Assembly: GCF_002192415.1 (NCBI RefSeq)
Contig: NZ_CP021780.1
Location: forward strand, 1,674,001-1,738,000
DNA: 64,000 bases
From: Paenibacillus donghaensis
Lineage (GTDB): Bacteria; Bacillota; Bacilli; Paenibacillales; Paenibacillaceae
Direction: 5' to 3'
Below the pieces are notes generated by a model, which searched no databases, was not told the origin of the DNA, and worked only from the letters and a program-made list of their open reading frames with translations. Shown here in pieces: positions 54,488-62,837 of the stretch; the first letter of the stretch is position 1, and each line of letters starts with the position of its first letter. The translations under genes were made by a program, and so were the position numbers.

Positions 54488-55285
54488 ATGAAGAAGAAGG
54501 AGCTGCTGATGGTAGGCGAGCTGGCCGAGAAGATGGGCATTACGGTCCGCACGCTGCAATATTACGACAAGGAAGGCCTGCTGAGGCCTTCGGCCACCAG
54601 TGTGGGCGGGCGGAGGCTGTATACGCAAAAAGACATGGTGAAGCTGCATCAGATTCTGTCGATGAAATTTCTGGGCTTCTCACTGGCCGAGATTAAGAAT
54701 CAGGTGATCTCTCTGGATACTGCCGCCGAGGTTCTTCAAGTATTGGAGCAGCAAAAGCGGGTGATTGAGCAGCAGATCGTCCATCTGTCCGAAGCGCATA
54801 CGGCGATATCCCTGCTGCAGGCAGAGGTGGGGCAGATGCAGGAGGTTGATTTCAGCAAATACGCGGATATTGTCGCCCTGCTGCGCCAGAAGAATGATGC
54901 GTATTGGGTCGTGAAGCTGTTGGACGACAAGCTGCTGACCCATATCAAGGAGCGTTACACCGGATCACCTGAGCAGGGGGCGGCCTTGTTTGAGCGGTGG
55001 CAGAGGATGTGTGACGACACGCTGTGGCTGCAGGAGCAGGGAGTTGCTCCGGGAAGCGAAGAAGGGCAGCAACTGGTGGCGCAGTGGTGGGCGATGGTGA
55101 TGGATTTCACCGGCGGCGATCTGGAAATGCTGCCTGAGCTGATCAAGTTCGACCGGAACAAGCAGGGCTGGACTGCTGAGATGCAGGCGAAGCAGAATCG
55201 GGCGGATGCTTTTATCGGTGAGGCGCTGCAGATGTATTTGCAGAATCAGGGCATCGGGTTGCCGGAGCTGGAGGCACAGGGATGA
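54488..55285 (+). CDS. MerR-family regulator with TipAS-like effector domain
   Basis: A 265-residue one-component activator. Residues about 1-75 are the MerR winged helix (MVGELAEKMGITVRTLQYYD, then GLLRPS and GGRRLYT). A long dimerisation helix spans about 75-120. Residues about 125-265 are alpha-helical and resemble the TipAS/antibiotic-recognition domain (YTGSPEQGAALFERWQRM, AQWWAMVMDF). TipAL-type regulators sense peptide antibiotics, often thiazole-containing ones, and activate export genes. Here the ATG of the next ABC ATPase overlaps this stop (ATGA), so the target is most likely this operon itself. The ribosome site GGAGGTG lies upstream. Ligand identity is inferred only. Confidence 0.88.
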   Translation: MKKKELLMVGELAEKMGITVRTLQYYDKEGLLRPSATSVGGRRLYTQKDMVKLHQILSMKFLGFSLAEIKNQVISLDTAAEVLQVLEQQKRVIEQQIVHLSEAHTAISLLQAEVGQMQEVDFSKYADIVALLRQKNDAYWVVKLLDDKLLTHIKERYTGSPEQGAALFERWQRMCDDTLWLQEQGVAPGSEEGQQLVAQWWAMVMDFTGGDLEMLPELIKFDRNKQGWTAEMQAKQNRADAFIGEALQMYLQNQGIGLPELEAQG

Positions 55286-56160
55286 ACACAGTACTGCGGG
55301 TAGAAGGCCTTACCAAAAGCTATGGGGACATTACCGTACTGAAAGGGGTCAGCTTCACGGTGGGGCGCGGCGAGATATTCGGCTTGCTTGGAGCCAACGG
55401 AGCCGGCAAATCAACTTTGCTGGAATGTATTGAGCAGCTGCGCAGTATCGATAGCGGAACCATCGCGGTCGAAGGCAGAATCGGCGTCCAACTGCAGTCT
55501 GCATCGCTGCCGCCCAATATAAGGGCTTATGAGGTAGTCACTCTATTTCGCAAGTGGAGCAAGAATAAAGCGGGGACTGGAGAGGCTGAAGCTGGAGAAT
55601 TTGGGCTGGAGGATCTGGGGCGCAAGCCTTATAAGGACATGTCGACGGGTCAAAAAAGAAGGCTGCATCTGGCGCTCGCGGTCATCGGTTCCCCGGATAT
55701 CCTCATTCTGGATGAGCCGACGTCAGGGCTGGATGTGGCGGGCCGCTTATCGCTGCATAGCGTGATCCGCAGGCTGAAGCAGCAGGGCACAACGATTCTG
55801 ATGGCCAGCCATGATATGGCAGAGGTGGAGAGCCTCTGCGACCGGCTGATTATTCTGCGGGATGGCCGGATTGCTTTCTCCGGTACGGCACAGGAGCTGA
55901 CACGGAATGCTGCAGGATTAAGCCGGATCTATCTGCAGACAGAGCGGTCCCTTGCCGGGCAGGCCTTCGAGCAATGCCGCTACGAAGGGGAAAGGCAGGG
56001 CTATTCCTTGTACTCCGCAGGCAATCTGCGGGATGCCTTGCTGGAGCTGCTGACTACGGCTGAACAGCAGGAGCTCGCTGTGCTTGATGTGCGGATTGCC
56101 CATGCCACCCTTGAGCAGCGGTTTATGGAACTGGCATCTGCAGGGGAGGGGGAGCATTGA
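55282..56160 (+). CDS. ABC transporter ATPase
   Basis: A 292-residue ATPase. Walker A GANGAGKST near residue 38, an atypically short segment between Walker A and signature, signature MSTGQKRRLHLA near 119 (Thr for the usual Gly at the second position of SGGQ), Walker B ILILDEPTSGLD near 139 and H-loop His in MASHDMAEVE near 177. It overlaps the MerR stop by four bases and is itself overlapped by the permease start, forming a tight regulator-ATPase-permease operon. It likely powers antibiotic or peptide export under control of the MerR regulator. Confidence 0.9.
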   Translation: MNTVLRVEGLTKSYGDITVLKGVSFTVGRGEIFGLLGANGAGKSTLLECIEQLRSIDSGTIAVEGRIGVQLQSASLPPNIRAYEVVTLFRKWSKNKAGTGEAEAGEFGLEDLGRKPYKDMSTGQKRRLHLALAVIGSPDILILDEPTSGLDVAGRLSLHSVIRRLKQQGTTILMASHDMAEVESLCDRLIILRDGRIAFSGTAQELTRNAAGLSRIYLQTERSLAGQAFEQCRYEGERQGYSLYSAGNLRDALLELLTTAEQQELAVLDVRIAHATLEQRFMELASAGEGEH

Positions 56161-56873
56161 ACGCCTTTGTTTATGGGACACTGCTGCAGTGGAAACTTGA
56201 TCTGAGGAACAGAAACGTGCTGCTCACTTATTATGTGGTTCCACTTATTTTTTTTGGCTTCATGGGCGGGATATTCACTACGATCAATCCCCAGGCCAGG
56301 GATACGCTGATTCCGTCTATGCTTGTGTTTGGGATCACTATGGGGGCGTTGCTGGGCGCACCAGTGCCGCTGGTGGAGGTCTATGGCAGCGGGGTCAGCA
56401 GAGCCTATAAAGTCGGCGGTATCCCCTTGTGGGTAGCTGCGGCCACGAATCTCATCTCTGCGTGTATCCATCTGCTGCTGATGAGTATGGTGATTGTCCT
56501 GCTGGCCGGGCTGGTATTTGGCGCTGTGCTTCCTGACCATCCGCTATGGTTTATAGCGCAGCTGGCTTTTTTTATTCTGATCAGCCTGACGCTGGGTACA
56601 CTTCTCGGCTTGTGCTTTCACAGTGCTTCCAGGCTGACCATGGCATCACAGCTGTTGTTTCTCCCTTCGATTATGCTCTCCGGGATTATGTTCCCTGCCC
56701 GGCTACTGCCTGATGTGCTGCAAGGTGCAGGCTGGCTTCTTCCGGCGAGCTGGGGGTTCGGGCTGCTGCAGCAGAATGGCCATGCCGGCAGTGCGGTGAC
56801 GGCGCTGCTGGCGATTGCAGCCACCGTACTTATATTGTCCTGCTGGCGGCTTGTACGTATGCAGTCTGATTAG
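56157..56873 (+). CDS. ABC-2 type permease
   Basis: A 238-residue membrane protein with six predicted helices and the ABC-2 signature segment LFLPSIMLSGIMFPARLLP near residue 170. The start is TTG inside the overlap TTGA with the ATPase stop; AGGGGGAG precedes it, which supports this unusual start. It forms an exporter with the ATPase upstream. The operon's closeness to the biosynthetic cluster and its TipA-like regulator suggest peptide-antibiotic resistance or export. Confidence 0.88.
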   Translation: MNAFVYGTLLQWKLDLRNRNVLLTYYVVPLIFFGFMGGIFTTINPQARDTLIPSMLVFGITMGALLGAPVPLVEVYGSGVSRAYKVGGIPLWVAAATNLISACIHLLLMSMVIVLLAGLVFGAVLPDHPLWFIAQLAFFILISLTLGTLLGLCFHSASRLTMASQLLFLPSIMLSGIMFPARLLPDVLQGAGWLLPASWGFGLLQQNGHAGSAVTALLAIAATVLILSCWRLVRMQSD

Positions 56874-56971
56874 CCCCTTGCAGGCTTATCTTCAATTCTG
56901 AGGCGCTTTTTCCGAAATAAAGGTATACTGTTTATAGTTTTAGTCCCCATTTTTCGGAGGAGGCGCCACTA

Positions 56972-59680
56972 GTGTCTGAATTTATTTATGAGCATTTGTA
57001 TCGGTTTTCTTCCATCGGCTTTGCGGTGGTTTCCATCCATGATGGGTCCATGGTTCATGCCAATCCTGCACTTTGCAGGATGTTTGGCTACTCGGAGGCG
57101 GAGCTTCAGGAGCTTCGTTATCTGCATGTTGCCGACCCGGAAGGGAAGCATACGGCTGATCATGATTTGATAATGAAATATTTGCAGCAGGAGCCCGGAG
57201 CATCCGTGGACAAAGAGAAACGTTTCGTGTGCAAGGACGGAAGTGTCATCTGGGCGGCTGTGCATGTCTTCCTGATGTTTAAGGAGGGCACCTGCGAGCC
57301 GCTGCATATGATTGTGGAAATGTCCGACATAACGGGCCGCAAGCTGGCCGAGAAGAAACTGCACGATAATCAGCACCTGTACAATCTGATTACGGAGAAC
57401 ACCCCTGATATGATCTTCTTCGGTGAGGCAGACGGGACACTGCATTACGTCTCTCCATCCGTAGAACGGTTGCTGGGCTATTCACCCGATGAGATGATCG
57501 GAACCAAACGCCTGGTATATTACCATGAAGAAGATGTGCCCGAAATGGTGGAGGAGGGCAATTTATACGCTGATAATGAAGTGTTTACGCGCCGAGTTCG
57601 CCATAAGGACGGACATTATCTGTGGATCGAAAGCTCCTTCCAGGTGCTGCGCGGAGAGAATGGCGAGGTGGAGCAGGTGATGACGATTGCCCGCGACGTG
57701 ACGGAACGCCACCGCATGGAAGACCAGCTGCGCGAGAGTGAGAACCGCTATAAGTCTTTATTTGAATATAATCCATCAGCGATCAGCGCAATGAATCTTG
57801 CCGGTATTACACTCTCGGTCAATGCCAGCCTGCTGCAGCTGACCGGCTATTCCCGTGAGAGTCTGCTGTATTCCGACTACCACGAAATTATGGACCCGAA
57901 AGAGCTGGAGACCGTGAATGAGCGGTTCCGGCTTGCTGCAGCTGGGAAAGCACAGACCTTTGAGAGCACACTGATCCACCGGCAGGGGCATGCGGTGGAG
58001 GTAAGTCTTATTTATGTGCCGATAATGGTAAACCATCTGGTGACCGGCGTATTCGGCATTATCAGCGACATTACAGAACACAAGCGCCATCTTCAGCAGA
58101 TTGAAGAGCTTAGCAACGAGCATGCCCTGATTCTAAACTCGGTGTCCGAAGGAATCTTCGGGATGAATCTGGAAGGGGCCACGATGTTCATCAACCCGGC
58201 TGCCGCCAGCATGCTTGGATTCGATCCCGGCGAATGGTCAGTGAGCCGCCAGCTGCAGACTATCCATCAGACCTGGCTGGACCATGACAAGTATACGGGA
58301 ATCCAGAAGACCCTGATGGACGCCCTGCCGGACAATCATTCGTTTGAAGAGCGGGAGGGAGTGTTCTGGAGGCAGGACGGCTCCAGCTTCCTGGTCAAAT
58401 ACCGGCTGACGCCGCTGTTTGACAACGGGGTGCGCAAGGGCACGGTGGTGGTCTTCCGTGATATTACGGAAGAGAAGGATATTGTGCGGGCCAAGGAGTC
58501 AGCGGAGCAGGCGGACCGGGCCAAGTCGGAGTTCCTGGCCATTATGAGCCATGAGCTGCGTACGCCCATGAACGGAATCATCGGCATGACTGATCTGCTG
58601 TCAGGCACGGAGCTGAATGAAGAGCAGCAGTATTATACCCAGATCATCACCAAGAGTGGTGAAGCGCTGCTGCATATTCTGAATGAGGTGCTCGATTTCA
58701 GCAAGATTGAAGCCGGGATGATGACCGTGGAGCAGCAGCTGGTGGACCCGGGTCTGGTGATGCAGAGTGTAGTAGAGCTGTTCTTGCCGAAGCTGGATGA
58801 GAAAGGGATCACCCTAATCAGCGAGCTGGACCCGGCGTTGCCGGCGCTGGTGCTGACCGATGAAGCCAGGCTGCGCCAGATCCTGGTCAATCTGCTGGGC
58901 AATGCCGTTAAGTTCACCGATCAGGGGGAAATCAGCCTGTCTGTGACGCTGGAAACGCCCCCTGGTGCGGCTGAGACGGTCATCAAATTTACGGTCAAGG
59001 ATACCGGAATCGGCATCCCGCTGGCGAGTCAGGGGCTGCTCTTCCAATCCTTCTCCCAACTGCATCCATCCATTAACCGCAAATACGGCGGAACCGGCCT
59101 CGGGCTGGCGATCAGCAAGAAGCTGGCTGAGCTGCTTGGCGGGAGCATTGGCGTGTTCAGCCGTGAAGGGGAAGGTGCGGAGTTCTATTTCACCGTGCAG
59201 GTTGCGCTGCCCGGAGAGGACCGGCTTCCTGAGGCTGCCAGCAAGCAGGAAGCGACAGCCCCAGGCAATAAGCAACCAGACGAATCCTCGGACCAGGGCG
59301 TCTATGGGCCGCTCAGCATTCTGATTGCCGAGGATCATCCGGTGAATCAGCAGCTGCTGCGGGCTTTCCTGAAGAAACGGGGATATACCGCCGATTTGGC
59401 CCTGAACGGAGAAGAAGCGGTGCAAGCCGTATTGTCCCGCTCGTACGATCTCGTGTTTATGGATGTTCAGATGCCGGTGATGGATGGGATAGAGGCTACG
59501 GGAATTATCCGTGAGCAGTTGGGATTGTATCCGGTCATTATCGCTGCCACGGCGTTTGCCAGAAAAGAAGATAAGGAGATGTGCTTGAAGGCCGGCATGC
59601 AGGACTTCATCTCCAAACCGATCCGGATCAGTGAGCTGGACCGGGTGCTGAAGGAATGGTCGGGCCGCATCCGGAGATGA
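56972..59680 (+). CDS. Hybrid sensor histidine kinase with four PAS domains and a receiver
   Basis: A 902-residue signalling protein. No signal peptide or membrane helix is evident, so it is probably cytosolic. Four PAS domains cover about 1-120, 138-255, 262-375 and 385-510. HisKA has MSHELRTPMNGIIG near 527 with the phospho-accepting His. HATPase_c motifs are RLRQILVNLLGNAVKF near 632, DTGIGIP near 673 and GTGLGLAIS near 708. The C-terminal receiver has ILIAEDHPVNQQLL near 785 and phospho-acceptor Asp in FMDVQMPVMDG near 830. The start is GTG with TCGGAGGAGG upstream. There is no response-regulator gene beside it, so its output partner is elsewhere. It abuts the convergent gene at 59681 with no gap. 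Confidence 0.92.
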   Translation: MSEFIYEHLYRFSSIGFAVVSIHDGSMVHANPALCRMFGYSEAELQELRYLHVADPEGKHTADHDLIMKYLQQEPGASVDKEKRFVCKDGSVIWAAVHVFLMFKEGTCEPLHMIVEMSDITGRKLAEKKLHDNQHLYNLITENTPDMIFFGEADGTLHYVSPSVERLLGYSPDEMIGTKRLVYYHEEDVPEMVEEGNLYADNEVFTRRVRHKDGHYLWIESSFQVLRGENGEVEQVMTIARDVTERHRMEDQLRESENRYKSLFEYNPSAISAMNLAGITLSVNASLLQLTGYSRESLLYSDYHEIMDPKELETVNERFRLAAAGKAQTFESTLIHRQGHAVEVSLIYVPIMVNHLVTGVFGIISDITEHKRHLQQIEELSNEHALILNSVSEGIFGMNLEGATMFINPAAASMLGFDPGEWSVSRQLQTIHQTWLDHDKYTGIQKTLMDALPDNHSFEEREGVFWRQDGSSFLVKYRLTPLFDNGVRKGTVVVFRDITEEKDIVRAKESAEQADRAKSEFLAIMSHELRTPMNGIIGMTDLLSGTELNEEQQYYTQIITKSGEALLHILNEVLDFSKIEAGMMTVEQQLVDPGLVMQSVVELFLPKLDEKGITLISELDPALPALVLTDEARLRQILVNLLGNAVKFTDQGEISLSVTLETPPGAAETVIKFTVKDTGIGIPLASQGLLFQSFSQLHPSINRKYGGTGLGLAISKKLAELLGGSIGVFSREGEGAEFYFTVQVALPGEDRLPEAASKQEATAPGNKQPDESSDQGVYGPLSILIAEDHPVNQQLLRAFLKKRGYTADLALNGEEAVQAVLSRSYDLVFMDVQMPVMDGIEATGIIREQLGLYPVIIAATAFARKEDKEMCLKAGMQDFISKPIRISELDRVLKEWSGRIRR

Positions 59681-60394
59681 TTACGGCTGGAGCAGCTGCT
59701 CCAGGCTGGCGGCGGAGTCGGGTTCAGTGTAGAGATAGGGAACTGCCGGCTCCGGAATCGGCAGAATCTTAGCCGCGCTAATCTGCAGCATCTCCCGGCC
59801 TTCATATTGTACAATCTGAAGCTTGCCCCGAACCTCAATCCAGGTGTCGGCGGGCAGGCTTTTTTGCTGTCCCGGATCAACCAGAATGCCCAGCGGGGCC
59901 GCGTCTGCTGTACAGCAATGTACCAGGAAACGGGCGGCGGTGAAGGTGTTGTCCGCGTCCCTAGGCTCATGAGGATACAGGAAGCCGGTAAAGGTAACCT
60001 CCCGGCCTGCCAGCAGCTGCTCATCCGCAGGAAGGAGCGTGAGGCCTTTAGAGGCGGCGGCTGTGCTTAGAAGAGTACGGTCAGGCAACAGGTAGCCCAG
60101 CAGCAGCGGGATGAGAAATAGCGCATATAACGCGGCGCTTCTCCATACAGAACGGGGGAGACGCTGTTCACAGTCGCACAGCGCGCTGCTCCGTCCAGAG
60201 ACGGCCTGCAAGGCCAGGCTGAGTGCCATGGGCACCAGCAGGACCGGGCAGAGCTTCACCCAGCGCGCGAGCTTCGGTGTTACATAATAGAGCAGCGCGT
60301 TATGTTCGGCAAGCTGGGCGATATACAGGGCCAAGGCCAGCAGCAGGACCGACCTGAACAGATAATGAACCCGGATGCTGCGGGAGTTGTTCAT
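59681..60394 (-). CDS. TIGR03943-family protein (YcgQ-like)
   Basis: About 237 residues with two to three N-terminal membrane helices and a soluble C-terminal part holding LLAGREVTFTGFLYPHEP and ARFLVHCCTADAAPLGI. That pattern is typical of the TIGR03943/YcgQ proteins that work with UPF0718 permeases. I start it at 60394 because AGGAGG (minus strand, 60402-60407) lies eight bases ahead of that ATG. The longer frame to 60430 would overlap the upstream permease gene and lacks a ribosome site. The adjacent permease and CobW GTPase place it in a metal (probably zinc) homeostasis set; in Bacillus subtilis and staphylococci such genes are associated with zinc limitation. The biochemical role is unknown. 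Confidence 0.82.
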   Translation of the reverse strand: MNNSRSIRVHYLFRSVLLLALALYIAQLAEHNALLYYVTPKLARWVKLCPVLLVPMALSLALQAVSGRSSALCDCEQRLPRSVWRSAALYALFLIPLLLGYLLPDRTLLSTAAASKGLTLLPADEQLLAGREVTFTGFLYPHEPRDADNTFTAARFLVHCCTADAAPLGILVDPGQQKSLPADTWIEVRGKLQIVQYEGREMLQISAAKILPIPEPAVPYLYTEPDSAASLEQLLQP

Positions 60395-60420
60395 GAACAG
60401 AACCTCCTGGGAGCGGCTGC

Positions 60421-61422
60421 TCACAGCCATGCGGACAATAGCACGGAGCCGATAAATACACCGCTGAAGATAAGGAAAAACAGGTAGAGCGCAAACTTGG
60501 TTTTGAACAGGGACAGCAGCATCAGCGAATTTTTGAAATCAAGCATCGGCCCCAGCACCATGAATGACAGTAGGGATCCTGCCGGAAATTGATGCAGAAA
60601 GGTGGAAGCCACGAAGGCATCCGAAGTCGAGCAGAGGGATAACACAAAGGCAAGTCCCATCATGAACAGATAAGAGCCGAGGGGCTTTGCCCCGATGGCG
60701 GTCAAGCTGCTGTGTGTCATAAATGTCTGGATTCCCGAGGTCAGCAGGCAGCCGATCAGCAAATATTTGCCCATTTCAAAAAACTCGTCCGACGTATGCA
60801 CCAGCACTGCGGCCAGCTTCCCGCCCCTCGCGCTCAGCGGATGGCCCTCGCCTCCCTGCTGCTGCATGGTCAGGCGAAGCGGTGATTTGCGGACGGTGAC
60901 ATAAATGATTAGCCCTGTAATAAACGCGACGGTAAAGGCGAGCCCCATCCGGGCATAGGCCAGCTCGGGGTGGCCGCGCAGCGCGGTTAGGGTTGCCCCG
61001 AATACCACCGGATTGAGGATCGGACCGGACAGAATAAACACAATCGCCACATACACGGGCATGCCCTTGTGGATCAAACGGCGTACAAGCGGAATCATCC
61101 CGCATTCGCATACCGGCAGCAGGATGCCAAGCAGACATGCGAACAGAATGGCAAGCAGCGGCTGCCGCGGAATCCAGCGCGAGATCCAGGCATCGGGCAC
61201 GAATACACGCAACAGCGAAGAGAGTAGTGCTCCCGCCAGCACAAACGGCAGAGCTTCCAGCAGGATGCCGATCAACGCCGTTTTGAACATGACGGCATAA
61301 TCGTTGTTCAGCAGCCTGGCGGCGCCTGAAGCTAAGGGGACGCCGTGGATAACCACCAGTACAAGCAGCAGTGTGGCGGGCAGCAGCAGCGGGAAGAACT
61401 TATTCCTGACCAAAGAGATCAC
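60421..61422 (-). CDS. UPF0718-family permease (YcgR-like)
   Basis: A 333-residue membrane protein with about eight helices. Conserved family features are LEALPFVLAGALLSSLLRVFV near residue 55, with a Cys-containing VCECGMIPLVRRL near 103, SGPILNPVVFGATL near 131 and LCSTSDAFVAS near 260. The CxC and CSTSDAF segments are characteristic of UPF0718/DUF318 permeases and could bind metal. The GTG start at 61422 has AAAGGAG eight bases ahead. It sits between the CobW GTPase and the TIGR03943 gene in the same direction, suggesting one operon for metal handling. The substrate has not been established for the family. Confidence 0.87.
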   Translation of the reverse strand: MISLVRNKFFPLLLPATLLLVLVVIHGVPLASGAARLLNNDYAVMFKTALIGILLEALPFVLAGALLSSLLRVFVPDAWISRWIPRQPLLAILFACLLGILLPVCECGMIPLVRRLIHKGMPVYVAIVFILSGPILNPVVFGATLTALRGHPELAYARMGLAFTVAFITGLIIYVTVRKSPLRLTMQQQGGEGHPLSARGGKLAAVLVHTSDEFFEMGKYLLIGCLLTSGIQTFMTHSSLTAIGAKPLGSYLFMMGLAFVLSLCSTSDAFVASTFLHQFPAGSLLSFMVLGPMLDFKNSLMLLSLFKTKFALYLFFLIFSGVFIGSVLLSAWL

Positions 61423-61449
61423 AGCATGGACTCCTTTCTGCAGCGTGCA

Positions 61450-62472
61450 CTATCCGAACAACGCTTTCCAGCGCACGTCCAGCTGCGCTTCATTCAGGTT
61501 CATGCCGATACAGACCACATAAGGTGCTCCAGGGTAACTGGAATCCTCCCAGTGGGTGCGTTCACCTGCGTACTGCACCAGTTGGACAGCCTCCCGGCCT
61601 TCAATCCGGACATGTCCTTTGGCGCGAAGCAGACTGCTGCCGCATTGGTCGAAGAAGGCTTCCAGGCGATGGCTGTCCAACTGGGCATCTCCCGCCGGAA
61701 AAGTTAAGGTTACAGCCGCAACCTGCGAGAAAGAGGGATCATGTCTCTCCTCGGAAGGGCTGACTGCAGTTGCCGCACGGGCTGTGGCGACAGGGGCCGG
61801 CACAGCACTGGTGAAGGTCTGCGGCGCACGCTGCACCGGAGAACCGACCCTTGCCTTGGGAATAATCCCAGTCAGCAGGGGAGCCAGATTAATCGTGCTG
61901 TAGTGGGTAAACACGATATCAGACCGTGGATTATATTTGCGGATCATCTTTTCGATGCCCCATAGCACCTCCTGCTCGACAAGATCGCTTTTGTTGACAA
62001 TGATTACGTCTCCGGTCGCCAATTGGCTGCGGAGCGTCCGAACCAGCTGTTTGTCGGCAGACAGTCGGCTATTATACTCCAGGGCATGGTAGGCATCCAC
62101 CACGGTCACCGTTGCCCGGTGCGCCATCCAGTCCCGGAGGGAGGGCTGCAGCAGCGTGCCGGTGATTTCTGCCGGATCGGCAACTCCGGTCAACTCAATA
62201 TAGATCACATCCGGCCGCCGTCTCACCAGTACAACGAGCGCCTGCTCCAACTCCTCCTTGCGGCTGCAGCAGATGCAGCCGTCCAGCAGCTTTTGTACAG
62301 CGGTGCCGGTATGCTCCTGAACGATATAGCCGTCCACATCCCGCTGCCCCAGCTCATTCATCACCACTCCCGGGGTGAGCCCCCGCTTCGCACTTTCCTT
62401 CAACAGGGAGAGCAGCAGCGTGGTCTTGCCGCTCCCCAGAAATCCGCTGATGATAATTACCGGTATTCTCAT
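61450..62472 (-). CDS. CobW/COG0523-family GTPase, first copy
   Basis: A 340-residue metal-chaperone type GTPase. P-loop GFLGSGKTT near residue 9, the CxCC metal-binding motif GCICC near 66, Walker B-like VIYIELTGVADPAEI near 93 and the guanine-specificity motif NKSD near 156, followed by the C-terminal CobW_C domain (about 250-340) with a divergent, shortened linker. I start at the ATG 62472, which has AGGAG eight bases upstream; a GTG at 62481 is too close to that site. It heads the operon with the UPF0718 permease and TIGR03943 protein. These GTPases deliver metal, often zinc, to client proteins. It is not a close copy of the second CobW gene at 62838. Confidence 0.88.
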   Translation of the reverse strand: MRIPVIIISGFLGSGKTTLLLSLLKESAKRGLTPGVVMNELGQRDVDGYIVQEHTGTAVQKLLDGCICCSRKEELEQALVVLVRRRPDVIYIELTGVADPAEITGTLLQPSLRDWMAHRATVTVVDAYHALEYNSRLSADKQLVRTLRSQLATGDVIIVNKSDLVEQEVLWGIEKMIRKYNPRSDIVFTHYSTINLAPLLTGIIPKARVGSPVQRAPQTFTSAVPAPVATARAATAVSPSEERHDPSFSQVAAVTLTFPAGDAQLDSHRLEAFFDQCGSSLLRAKGHVRIEGREAVQLVQYAGERTHWEDSSYPGAPYVVCIGMNLNEAQLDVRWKALFG

Positions 62473-62583
62473 GTTCTCCACTCCTGTCCGATTCGCTTAT
62501 CCGGCCTGCTCCTGTTGATATAATCTCATCTATACGTAGGTTGTCCGCTCGAAAGACCAGAAAGTTAGTCTGCAAAGGCAAGG

Positions 62584-62613
62584 TTGACAAAGTGAGGGGC
62601 TAAAGAGTAGAAT
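62584..62613 (+). promoter_or_regulatory. Sigma-A promoter of the L33/CobW operon
   Basis: TTGACA (62584-62589), 18-base spacer, TAGAAT (62608-62613). The expected transcript start lies at about 62620, directly at the left edge of the Zur box. Confidence 0.65.
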
Positions 62614-62620
62614 GTGTTAA

Positions 62621-62635
62621 TCGTAATAATTACGA
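62621..62635 (+). promoter_or_regulatory. Zur box
   Basis: TCGTAATAATTACGA is a perfect palindrome that matches the core of the Bacillus Zur operator (TCGTAATnATTACGA), overlapping the expected start of transcription. Binding of zinc-loaded Zur would silence the L33-CobW operon when zinc is plentiful. Confidence 0.88.
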
Positions 62636-62663
62636 ATTAAACACAGAGGAGTTGTGTCCTGAC

Positions 62664-62813
62664 ATGAGAGTTATCGTTACCTTGGCCTGCACCGAGACGG
62701 GCGACCGCAACTATACAACAACCAAGAATAAGAGAAATCATCCGGAAAGGCTGGAGCTGAAGAAATATTGCCCCCGCCTGAGAAGAGTGACCCTGCACCG
62801 AGAAACCCGTTAA
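62664..62813 (+). CDS. rpmG: Ribosomal protein L33, zinc-independent (C-minus) paralogue
   Basis: A 49-residue L33 of the large ribosomal subunit, recognised from [13 protein letters not shown], the central [20 protein letters not shown] and the basic tail. Zinc-type L33 has two CxxC pairs; here the second Cys of each is lost (ACTET and CPRL), so it cannot hold zinc in the usual way. Such C-minus paralogues replace the zinc-bound form during zinc starvation, freeing zinc. The Zur box 29 bases upstream and the CobW GTPase behind it fit this fully. Ribosome site GAGGAG upstream of the ATG. Confidence 0.9.
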   Translation: MRVIVTLACTETGDRNYTTTKNKRNHPERLELKKYCPRLRRVTLHRETR

Positions 62814-62837
62814 GCCGCCCTAAGGAGGAGAAAAGAA

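Noticed and set aside
57065-57079. CCTGCACTTTGCAGG inside the histidine kinase gene resembles the intergenic palindromes at 4989-5166.
   Set aside because: It encodes the ordinary PAS segment Pro-Ala-Leu-Cys-Arg in frame, so the match is explained by coding and is likely chance.
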